Assembly (NCBI GenBank): GCA_017508345.1 | Contig: JAFVZD010000106.1 | Location: forward strand, 1-8,248 | DNA length: 8,248 bases | From: Clostridia bacterium | Lineage (GTDB): Bacteria > Bacillota_A > Clostridia > Christensenellales > UBA1242 | Direction of reading: 5' to 3' | Part shown: in pieces, positions 1 through 6,581 of the stretch | Numbering within the stretch: the first letter of the stretch is position 1 | How the letters are laid out: each line of letters starts with the position of its first letter | Notes under the pieces: generated by a model | Database searches by the model: none | Told to the model about the DNA's origin: nothing | What the model saw: only the letters and a program-made list of their open reading frames with translations | Made by a program: the position numbers and the translations under genes

Positions 1-1851
1 ACAAAGAGCGAATTCCCAGTCAACTCATATATCGATAATCTAGATACATATATGCTGGTACTTGATTTTGCAGTTGCCAGTTCCCCGGGTGCTAGTTTTA
101 GTACCAATTTTTCACTCAATATCGCATTTATGGCAGATGTTCAGTATGATATGGATAACGAACACCTACTCACTGTTAGTCAACCAATCAACCAATCCTC
201 TCCCGAATGGACCAAGGTAGGTTACAACGCAAATCTCACCGCCCAAGCCACAAAGATAGAAACCAACTCTATGACTACACTAGTTAATCTAGATAACAAT
301 CGTGACGCCAACGGCAATGTGACCGGTGCTGTATTGGATGACTATGTAGATGCAATAGTATACAAGGATATAGATATAGTGAATATCAATATTGCCACAG
401 GCGATGTAATTGGTAAACTCAGTGATATAAATTACGATTTTGAATGGTATGGTGGAGCGGTCACCTTGCCTAGTGGAACAACACTTGCTAGCGGTAGAGT
501 ATTATCAAAGAGTGAAACATTCACAGTAGATTGCTACACATATTATCCTACAATGTATCTCCGCCGCTGGATGGTAGGTAATATCCAATACATTACACTT
601 AGTGACCAAATTTTTCCCGGCTCTACTAAGATTGATGCCTATTACACCGCTACATTCGAGAGTACTATCTTTAATCCAGACAAAACAGTAGCCACCAATT
701 CCCTAGGTGCAATCATTCCCCGCAGTTACTCATATTGGTGGACACCTATATCCGGAGGTGCTGTATCACACCTACAAACTTATTATAACTTTGGTACACT
801 GAGTGGGTCCACCTTGACAACTAAATTGGCTAATTACCTTGCTTGGACAACAAATATGACTAACGCATGGCAAAATTACCTTGCAGAGAATCCGTCTATG
901 TCCACTTACATAAACGCATCTGGTGTCCAAGGCGAGAATTACCACGCATTTATTCAGCCCTTATTATATACAATCAAGTATGCTAACAATAACAGTCAAT
1001 CCATGGTGGGACGAGGTAACGCACATACTTATAGTGCATATTATACAGCTGGTGTTACAGTAGATACACCTAGTGGTACCACTATAACTACGGGTGGTAA
1101 ATGGGAGTTAGGTCATTTAGAAGCACAAAAAGGTGGTGCTGTAATAGGATTAAAAGGTACTGCAGGTAATAGTGCTGGTCAAAGCCTTACCTACAACCGA
1201 GCAGGGATGGCATATGCTTATGACTGCACCACACCTTTGTATATGCATGATTTTTTAACATACACGAGTAATGAAAAAAGAGTGCTACTGGATGGTTATA
1301 TAGGTAGTAATGGATATACTTCCCTACATTGTCTAGGAACAGCAAACGCATGGGGTAATACTTGGCAAACTATCTGTGGTACAGCCGTAGTATATGATGA
1401 AACTACAAATTTGACATATGGATATATAAATTTTGATAATTATGATTCCATCTCTAATAATTACATAATAAGTAGCGATACGCTTGACTTTGATGAAAGA
1501 GACAATCTTTATAAATCATATGGGTACCAAAGACTCAATTATACTTTACCATCTGGTGATGGTTGGTTTACTCATATGTCAGTACCCGTAGTGAATGGAA
1601 ATAATGGATTAATGAGTATTGTCGCACTGCCTGCGGCATCAACTTCAAAAGTTGATCAAGATACAGGTGTATGTGATTATTACTATGGTAAGAATGCTGC
1701 TGGTGTTTTTGTTATGTCTTATGGTGGTGCTACCGAGGTTGGGTATTCAGCAGGTATATATAGCTATGATAATGAATTATCCATAGCCGCTCAATCTGTA
1801 CATTTGAGTTTCCGCTCTATGTTGATTACCAAAGAATATTTACACCAATGA
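1..1851 (+). CDS. C-type-lectin-fold surface or tail-type protein, 5'-truncated by the window edge
   Basis: The frame is open from base 1, and the first ATG (base 52) has no ribosome binding site, so the gene begins upstream; 616 residues are visible, ending in TGA. The first ~250 residues are beta-rich, Thr/Asn/Tyr-rich and repeat-like, with a segment ending AYYTATFES. From about residue 280 the protein follows a pattern I recognise from phage tail-tip and gut-bacterial lectin-like proteins: NNNSQS (985-1002), a WGNTW core (1351-1365) matching the family's WGNxW, then CDYYYG, a GG pair (1723-1728), SAGIY (1747-1761) and a final VHLSFRSML strand. This is the C-type-lectin/formylglycine-generating-enzyme-like fold shared with targets of diversity-generating retroelements. 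It probably binds ligands at a cell or virion surface. The visible part shows no cell-wall anchor, and any secretion signal would lie upstream. The fold is inferred from motifs; whether it is a host adhesin or prophage receptor-binding protein is undecided. Confidence 0.75.
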   Translation, partial: TKSEFPVNSYIDNLDTYMLVLDFAVASSPGASFSTNFSLNIAFMADVQYDMDNEHLLTVSQPINQSSPEWTKVGYNANLTAQATKIETNSMTTLVNLDNNRDANGNVTGAVLDDYVDAIVYKDIDIVNINIATGDVIGKLSDINYDFEWYGGAVTLPSGTTLASGRVLSKSETFTVDCYTYYPTMYLRRWMVGNIQYITLSDQIFPGSTKIDAYYTATFESTIFNPDKTVATNSLGAIIPRSYSYWWTPISGGAVSHLQTYYNFGTLSGSTLTTKLANYLAWTTNMTNAWQNYLAENPSMSTYINASGVQGENYHAFIQPLLYTIKYANNNSQSMVGRGNAHTYSAYYTAGVTVDTPSGTTITTGGKWELGHLEAQKGGAVIGLKGTAGNSAGQSLTYNRAGMAYAYDCTTPLYMHDFLTYTSNEKRVLLDGYIGSNGYTSLHCLGTANAWGNTWQTICGTAVVYDETTNLTYGYINFDNYDSISNNYIISSDTLDFDERDNLYKSYGYQRLNYTLPSGDGWFTHMSVPVVNGNNGLMSIVALPAASTSKVDQDTGVCDYYYGKNAAGVFVMSYGGATEVGYSAGIYSYDNELSIAAQSVHLSFRSMLITKEYLHQ

Positions 1852-1889
1852 CATTACAATAATAGATTGGTGCTTGCTCAAAATCTATT
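1843..1889 (+). repeat. Two overlapping, mutually exclusive inverted repeats at the end of the lectin-like gene
   Basis: CACCAAT (1843-1849, running into the TGA stop) is perfectly complementary to ATTGGTG (1866-1872). The second arm overlaps AATAGATT (1861-1868), which is itself perfectly complementary to AATCTATT (1882-1889). Only one of the two hairpins could form at a time. Stems are 7 and 8 bp with loops of 16 and 13 nt. Both may be chance in AT-rich DNA; they sit just before the terminator. Confidence 0.35.
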
Positions 1890-1912
1890 TATCTGACAAA
1901 ACACAAAAATCT

Positions 1913-1952
1913 AATAAGAAGAAAAATATCCTTTCTTCTTATTTTTTATTTT
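1913..1952 (+). terminator. Rho-independent terminator of the lectin-like gene
   Basis: A perfect 12-bp stem (AATAAGAAGAAA at 1913-1924 with its complement at 1932-1943) encloses a 7-nt loop and runs directly into a T-rich tract (TTTTTTATTTT at 1942-1952). The stem is AT-rich but long. An A-rich stretch before it (CAAAACACAAAAAT) means it might also work weakly on the opposite strand. It separates the lectin-like gene from metG. Confidence 0.85.
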
Positions 1953-1977
1953 GGCAATACTCGCATATCATTATAAT
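1951..1977 (+). promoter_or_regulatory. Candidate promoter for the metG operon
   Basis: A perfect TATAAT -10 box lies at 1972-1977, with TTGGCA (5 of 6 matches to the -35 consensus) at 1951-1956; the 15-bp spacer is short. It would give a leader of roughly 135 nt. A weaker alternative nearer the gene is TTTACT (2056-2061) with a 17-bp spacer to TAATAT (2079-2084). A TTGACT at 2044-2049 has no good -10 at standard spacing. The leader contains no T-box signature. Confidence 0.35.
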
Positions 1978-2118
1978 ATTTGTCTAGCCACATTGCCTAA
2001 ATCATTAACAAAAACAAAATTCAATAATAAATTTCACATTTTTTTGACTAGGTAGTTTACTTTTGATTTTTAATATGATAATATTAATCCATATTTACAA
2101 AATTTAGAGGAGTGTTTA

Positions 2119-3738
2119 ATGAAGAGAAATATAGTAATCGGTGCCGCTTGGACATATGCCAATAGCGATATCCACCTAGGTCACATCTGTGCATATATGG
2201 GCGGTGATGTTTTGGCAAGATACCACCGTGCCAAAGGAGATAATGTATGTTTTGTGAGTGGTACAGATTGCCACGGTACACCTACCACAGAGCGTGCTAT
2301 TCGCGAGAATACCACACCTGAGGCTATCGTAGGTCGATACCACGAGCTATATTGTCAAGTGTTCAAAGAATTAGGTATGTCATATGACCTATACACTATG
2401 ACTGCCGACCCTTATCACCACCGCAGTGCCCAAGAGATGTTCTTGACACTCTACAACAATGGCTACCTCTATCCCAAGACTGAGGAGGCTAGTTATTGCC
2501 CAAAATGTGGAAAATTCGTGTATGACCGCGAGGTTGAGGTGATTTGTCCAAAATGTGGAGAAGTATCCAAAGGTGACCAATGTGGCAAGTGTGATTATGT
2601 TTTCACCAACCAAGACCTACTACACGCCAAGTGTAGAATATGTGGTGGCACTACAGAGGTTAGGGAGAATACCAACCTATACCTCAAATTGTCCTCACTA
2701 GAGGCAGAGCTTAATAAGCATTTTGAGAATTGCAAGGGTAATTGGCGAAAGAATACTATCCACGAGACCGAGAAGTTTCTAAAAGAAGGACTATTGGATA
2801 GAGCAGTTACTCGTGACCTAAATTGGGGTATCCCTATCCCACTAGAGGGGTATGATGACAAGCGCATCTATGTTTGGGTAGAGGCTGTATGGGGATATGT
2901 GTCCGCTGTTCAACGCTATTGCGAAGAGCATAATCTAGATTGGCACGACTTTTGGTTCAATCAAGGCGAAGGCAAGAATAAAATCTATATGTGTCATGGT
3001 AAAGATAATATCGTATTCCACACAATTATTTTCCCAGCATTGCTATTAGCCACCGACTCACGCTTCCATTTGCCTGACCACTGCGTTAGTATCGAATTCC
3101 TCAACGCAAGAGGCGAGAAAATGAGTAAGAGCAAGGGTAATGGTCTCACTATGATCAATATGCTGGAACGCTACAACCCAGATGGTATACGCTACTTTTG
3201 TATCGCCAATGGCCCTGAGCACAAGGATGTAGACTTTAGCCCAGAGATTTATGCCGCACTATTCAATGGTGAGGTAGTGAATAAATATGGTAACCTAGTC
3301 AATCGTGTAGTCAACTACAAAGGTCTAGATGCATTCATCCCTAGTGGTAAATTGGATGCCGAGATTGTAGACATTGTATCAGATACTTTTACTACTGCTA
3401 GCGCTAGCCTAGAGCAGGCTAATTTCCGTGATGCTATCGCTAGAGTAATGGAATTGGTGGACTATGGCAACAAGTATTTTGATACAAAACAACCTTGGAT
3501 ATTATTCAAGAATGAGGACAAGACAGAATTTTATAATGTAATGTACAATTGTGCTTATATTGTAGCAAATTTGGGTGTATTGATGCAACCATTTATGCCA
3601 TTCAGTGCTGCCAAAATCCGTGAATGCTTTGGTATACAGAATATTGATTGGCGACCAGTAGAATTCACTGGCGATATCCATTTGAACGCTATTTCTCAAC
3701 TATTTGAGCGTGTGAAGGTTACCGATCTAACCGATTAA
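2119..3738 (+). CDS. metG: Methionyl-tRNA synthetase (class Ia, double zinc-knuckle type)
   Basis: This cytoplasmic enzyme charges tRNA-Met with methionine using ATP. The 539-residue protein has the class Ia signatures: HLGH (residues 19-22, the HIGH motif) and KMSKS (334-338, continuing KGN). Between the two halves of the Rossmann fold lies a connective insert with four Cys-x2-Cys pairs (127/130, 143/146, 155/158, 172/175), the E. coli-type double zinc knuckle. The helical anticodon-binding region follows, with GNLVNRV near 391-397 and KQPW at 457-460. The protein stops after this domain, so it lacks the C-terminal Trbp111/EMAP-like tRNA-binding domain that many bacterial MetG proteins carry. 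The start is secured by GAGGAG (2107-2112), six nt before ATG. It is the first gene of an operon with the downstream HAD phosphatase. Family assignment is firm. Confidence 0.98.
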   Translation: MKRNIVIGAAWTYANSDIHLGHICAYMGGDVLARYHRAKGDNVCFVSGTDCHGTPTTERAIRENTTPEAIVGRYHELYCQVFKELGMSYDLYTMTADPYHHRSAQEMFLTLYNNGYLYPKTEEASYCPKCGKFVYDREVEVICPKCGEVSKGDQCGKCDYVFTNQDLLHAKCRICGGTTEVRENTNLYLKLSSLEAELNKHFENCKGNWRKNTIHETEKFLKEGLLDRAVTRDLNWGIPIPLEGYDDKRIYVWVEAVWGYVSAVQRYCEEHNLDWHDFWFNQGEGKNKIYMCHGKDNIVFHTIIFPALLLATDSRFHLPDHCVSIEFLNARGEKMSKSKGNGLTMINMLERYNPDGIRYFCIANGPEHKDVDFSPEIYAALFNGEVVNKYGNLVNRVVNYKGLDAFIPSGKLDAEIVDIVSDTFTTASASLEQANFRDAIARVMELVDYGNKYFDTKQPWILFKNEDKTEFYNVMYNCAYIVANLGVLMQPFMPFSAAKIRECFGIQNIDWRPVEFTGDIHLNAISQLFERVKVTDLTD

Positions 3739-3757
3739 TTTTGATGGAGTAATTAAT
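3734..3757 (+). promoter_or_regulatory. Inverted repeat placing the HAD gene's ribosome binding site in a loop
   Basis: ATTAATT (3734-3740, containing the metG stop codon) is perfectly complementary to AATTAAT (3751-3757, containing the first two bases of the next ATG). The 10-nt loop contains GGAG (3746-3749). In mRNA this 7-bp all-A/U stem could cover the start codon while exposing the Shine-Dalgarno sequence. Ribosomes finishing metG would melt it, which would favour translational coupling. The stem is weak and could be chance. Confidence 0.35.
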
Positions 3758-4385
3758 GATAAAAAATATTATTTTTGATATGGATGGCACTTTGGTCAAT
3801 TGTACAGAGTTGCAGACTCATATCTTGCGTGAGGTGCTCACAAATTTTGGTGTGGATACTAGTAGCATGGATTTGTCCAAACTAATTGGGCCACCACTGT
3901 CACGCACCTTTGCAGAGTACTTTGGAGTAGAGAATGTAGAACTAGCATTTGATAAATACAAGCAACTATATATCACTACACCTATCCACTCCGTATACCT
4001 TATGCCCGGCATACGCCAATTATTAATTACCTTGCGTGATTTAGGTTATAGGTTATTTGTGACCAGTTTGCAGATACAATCCGTAGTCCAGAGCGAATTA
4101 CAACACTTAGACATTTTGCAATACTTTGATCGTGTCTACGGAGATAATATAGATAAGCCGTATTCATCAAAGGCAGAGGTAATTGCAGACCTAATGAGTG
4201 AGTTGGATATTGACCCTGCCCAGACTGTAATGGTGGGAGATACCGACAACGACCTATTGGGTGGTGCTAGCCATGGTATGACCACTATTGGTGTAATGTG
4301 GGGATATGGCAAAGACGCATTTGGCAATATACCATACACTATTGATACAGCAGAACAGTTGTTATCCATTTTACATAAATTATAG
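3756..4385 (+). CDS. HAD-superfamily phosphatase, phosphoglycolate-phosphatase/5'-nucleotidase-like
   Basis: A 209-residue haloacid-dehalogenase-type hydrolase with all core motifs. Motif I is DMDGT, with nucleophile D8 and acid/base D10. Motif II is the T103/S104 region (FVTS). Motif III is K139 in SSKAEV. Motif IV is GDTDND, with D162 and D166 for Mg2+. A small helical C1 cap lies between motifs I and II (about residues 15-82) and includes the IGPPL segment typical of Gph-like and 5'-nucleotidase-like members. It should be a cytosolic Mg2+-dependent phosphomonoesterase; the substrate (phosphoglycolate, a nucleotide or a sugar phosphate) cannot be read from the sequence. GGAG (3746-3749) lies 6 nt before the ATG. 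The gene starts 17 nt after metG and shares its operon, but no functional link to methionine charging is evident. It may be a house-cleaning phosphatase. Confidence 0.93.
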   Translation: MIKNIIFDMDGTLVNCTELQTHILREVLTNFGVDTSSMDLSKLIGPPLSRTFAEYFGVENVELAFDKYKQLYITTPIHSVYLMPGIRQLLITLRDLGYRLFVTSLQIQSVVQSELQHLDILQYFDRVYGDNIDKPYSSKAEVIADLMSELDIDPAQTVMVGDTDNDLLGGASHGMTTIGVMWGYGKDAFGNIPYTIDTAEQLLSILHKL

Positions 4386-4397
4386 ACTCAATATATC

Positions 4398-4427
4398 ACT
4401 CCACCCAGTTTTTTGGGTGGAGTTTTT
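4398..4427 (+). terminator. Strong rho-independent terminator of the metG-HAD operon
   Basis: ACTCCACCCA (4398-4407) and TGGGTGGAGT (4414-4423) form a perfect 10-bp, GC-containing stem with a 6-nt loop, followed at once by a run of five T (4423-4427). It begins 12 nt after the TAG stop of the phosphatase gene. No A-tract precedes the stem, so it should act on the + strand only. Confidence 0.95.
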
Positions 4428-4491
4428 GTACAATGTATGTTTTTTTGTATATTACAAACAATAAAAATGTAAAAATTTTCAAAATTTTTTT
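4426..4491. other. AT-rich segment with palindromes and phased A-tracts upstream of the envelope-protein promoter
   Basis: Three nested symmetries are visible: TTGTACAA (4426-4433), TTTGTA-TAT-TACAAA (4444-4458) and AAAAATTTT-C-AAAATTTTT (4471-4489). The first two share the half-site TTGTA/TACAA. A-tracts begin at 4463, 4471 and 4481, about one helical turn apart, followed by a seven-T run (4485-4491). This is the pattern of intrinsically bent DNA or an UP-element-like region, and it lies just upstream of the candidate promoter. An operator role for the TTGTA repeats is inference. Confidence 0.4.
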
Positions 4492-4510
4492 AATAATTGT
4501 CACAATTTGT

Positions 4511-4539
4511 TTGATTTTATTTGCATTAAATATTATACT
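4511..4539 (+). promoter_or_regulatory. Sigma-70/SigA-type promoter for the Ig-like envelope protein
   Basis: TTGATT (4511-4516) and TATACT (4534-4539) are separated by exactly 17 bp and sit between the operon terminator and the gene. Transcription would start near 4546 and give a leader of about 55 nt. The flanking AT-rich DNA would suit a strong promoter. Confidence 0.6.
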
Positions 4540-4577
4540 ATATATTATTGACAAGTATTGCTACATTCTAGAACCAG

Positions 4578-4602
4578 TTAATAATTGAGGAGGAATTATT
4601 AA
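4578..4602 (+). promoter_or_regulatory. Hairpin with the Shine-Dalgarno sequence as its loop, overlapping the start codon
   Basis: TTAATAATT (4578-4586) and AATTATTAA (4594-4602) are perfectly complementary. The 7-nt loop between them is exactly GAGGAGG (4587-4593), the ribosome binding site, which lies 8 nt before the ATG. The second arm includes the A of the start codon, and a G-U pair (4577 with 4603) could extend the stem to 10 bp. It would hold a strong ribosome binding site open while pairing the start-codon region, as in translational or temperature control. The all-A/U stem is weak; the function is inferred. Confidence 0.45.
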
Positions 4603-6581
4603 TGACAAAAGATTCTTGGTTGCATATATTCACTGCCGCATTATATGGCTTAGTGCTAATAATGGTAGTATCCGTTGCCACCACCATTGTGCTATGGGCG
4701 AGTGGTGCTTTCCTATTGTATACCGAACCCGCAGACAAGATAAAGTTTAATGTCAGTGAGGTAGTCATTAGTGAGAATGCTGGTGAATCCAATATCTGTG
4801 TAGTCTCTGGTCAAGCCGAGGTAGATGAATCCGGCAATATTATCAGTGACCCAGCATTCCGCGAAGATGTCAAATTGGAATTGTGGCATGTGAATGGTAT
4901 CAACAAAGTAGAAGAAGCAGACAAAATAGTCAACATTACCGTAGATAATGCCAAAACCGATGATGACAATTCCGCTGACCAAGATGAGGGCGAACCTAGT
5001 GTACAACCTCAATCATCCTCTAGTCAGCCATTAGTGGTAGAATTAGGTAAAAATATTAACATCAAAGCATTGCTACTTAGTGATGGCTTTAATATTGGTG
5101 GTACATGCATATTGCGTGCTTATACTATGGACGAACGCTACAAAGCAGAGATAAGGATATATGTAGATGTCCCAGTAGATTACATCACCATTGATTCAGG
5201 CGACCTGGTGCTAGAATCTGTGCAGTCTACCGCCGTCGTTAACGACACACCTGAGGAGCCTAAAGTAGAGTACAACAAATTTATCCAAGGTGACCAATTC
5301 GACATTAGCCTAAATGTTTTCCCACAGCGCGCACTCAATGCTATCAAAACTACAAAGATTGCGTCCTTTTCTGCATCTGATGGTATAGACAAGATTAGGC
5401 TACTTTCCGAAGACAAGCCACTCAATACCATAGGTATAGATATAGTGGCTAGTAGTGGATATGCAGGTACTATGACTGTTACTGCCAAACTACCGAAATA
5501 TTACCGCGAAAGCTACGATATCAACGATGACTCTCAATATGTATTCGCAACTGTAAAGATAGAGGTTGTAGAGTTAAAATTAGAGGATATCATCATACAG
5601 AATGAGTCTCTAAAAGAGGAAATCTCCCTTGATTTGTTCCGTAAATCTTCAGTCAAAATCTCCGCTAGAGATACAGGTGAGCCTGGTGTCATCAATCTCG
5701 ATCTAGCACTTCGCCCAGAATTCTATAATTCAGCGACAAAGAACGACCCACTAGCATACCTAATCGACCCTAATTACATACAATTGATAGTGGAGAGCGA
5801 TATAGTATGGGATGAGGACAACCAAGTACAGCGTTATATACCTCCAGTTAGTGTGCATGCAGACTATCGTGCTGACGCAAACAATAATAAATTTAATGTA
5901 GTATGGACACTGACTGCCAATCGTATCAAGTTGTCCAATGAAACTATATCCATCTATGTGCAGGCAAAAAACAACCCCGACATTCGTACGAATGATGAGG
6001 ATGCAGACAATCCATCCGACCAAAAAGAATTGAAGTGTAATATCAAATATGAGGATATCCCTGAGGGCAAATTGTCATACATCACGGATGAGAATATCGT
6101 ATTTAATATTACCAAGACAACGGATACCGAGACTTGGTCTGTTACAGAGGAAAATTTCAATGTATATGACAACCGCGATATTTTCAAAAAAGAGAATACC
6201 TTATCCGACAATGGTATAATTTATCTAGACGAAACATTCAATGCGGATACTTACGCATTCACAAAATTAGTTTTCTTTGTAGACAAGACTACACCCAATC
6301 TCAACGCAAACAACTGCAAGGTTATCAACACTACAGAATATGGTCAAGTTTTATTTGTAGATGCCAGCAATGGTAACACAAAACTCAATATGATACAGCC
6401 ATTAGGACAAGGCACTGTCAGCATTATTCCATATCTAGTTATGACTGATGCCTCAGGTAATCCTGTAGATTACCAATTCAATGTAATTGATGACCCATTA
6501 AAAATACAAGGTTTGATAGAACATACTGCCATCACATCTGGTAGTAATGAGTTGAGTAACAAATATATTAGAATTCAATAA
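4602..6581 (+). CDS. Membrane-anchored, multi-domain beta-rich (Ig-like) envelope protein, upstream part ending at an in-frame TAA
   Basis: As written the gene encodes 659 residues. A hydrophobic segment (about residues 8-40) acts as signal anchor or signal peptide; SGA at 34-36 is a possible but weak signal-peptidase site. The rest is predicted extracellular: an acidic, Ser/Gln-rich linker (about 119-142) and then successive beta-strand-rich segments with Ig-like spacing. Boundary strands recur, such as IRIYVDVPVDYITI (185-198) and VKIEVVELKLEDIII (318-332). No enzyme motif, cell-wall sorting signal or lectin signature is seen. The start is secured by GAGGAGG (4587-4593). The TAA at codon 660 falls inside what reads as a continuing beta-rich region, and the frame stays open beyond it for the rest of the window, so the original protein was probably at least 1215 residues. 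If the stop is real, the shorter product would still be tethered by its N-terminal segment. I do not recognise the family; the role is likely surface structure or adhesion. Confidence 0.8.
   Translation: MTKDSWLHIFTAALYGLVLIMVVSVATTIVLWASGAFLLYTEPADKIKFNVSEVVISENAGESNICVVSGQAEVDESGNIISDPAFREDVKLELWHVNGINKVEEADKIVNITVDNAKTDDDNSADQDEGEPSVQPQSSSSQPLVVELGKNINIKALLLSDGFNIGGTCILRAYTMDERYKAEIRIYVDVPVDYITIDSGDLVLESVQSTAVVNDTPEEPKVEYNKFIQGDQFDISLNVFPQRALNAIKTTKIASFSASDGIDKIRLLSEDKPLNTIGIDIVASSGYAGTMTVTAKLPKYYRESYDINDDSQYVFATVKIEVVELKLEDIIIQNESLKEEISLDLFRKSSVKISARDTGEPGVINLDLALRPEFYNSATKNDPLAYLIDPNYIQLIVESDIVWDEDNQVQRYIPPVSVHADYRADANNNKFNVVWTLTANRIKLSNETISIYVQAKNNPDIRTNDEDADNPSDQKELKCNIKYEDIPEGKLSYITDENIVFNITKTTDTETWSVTEENFNVYDNRDIFKKENTLSDNGIIYLDETFNADTYAFTKLVFFVDKTTPNLNANNCKVINTTEYGQVLFVDASNGNTKLNMIQPLGQGTVSIIPYLVMTDASGNPVDYQFNVIDDPLKIQGLIEHTAITSGSNELSNKYIRIQ

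Noticed and set aside
52..54. ATG at 52 as the true start of the lectin-like gene
   Set aside because: The frame is open to base 1, no ribosome binding site precedes this ATG, and the sequence after it is a beta-rich domain, not a signal peptide.
1978..2118. Possible T-box or other riboswitch in the metG leader
   Set aside because: No conserved T-box sequence, no antiterminator/terminator pair and no other known aptamer core is visible; the leader is short and AT-rich.
2389..2867. Antisense open frames over metG (74 and 90 codons)
   Set aside because: They lie opposite a clearly conserved synthetase, lack ribosome binding sites and encode nothing recognisable.
4548..4553. Perfect TTGACA -35 hexamer close to the envelope gene
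   Set aside because: No -10-like hexamer lies 15-19 bp downstream, and it falls inside the predicted leader of the better TTGATT-17-TATACT promoter.
6579..6581. Reassignment of TAA as a sense codon
   Set aside because: metG ends with TAA immediately before the next gene's ribosome binding site, so TAA works as a stop here; TGA and TAG also end the other two genes.
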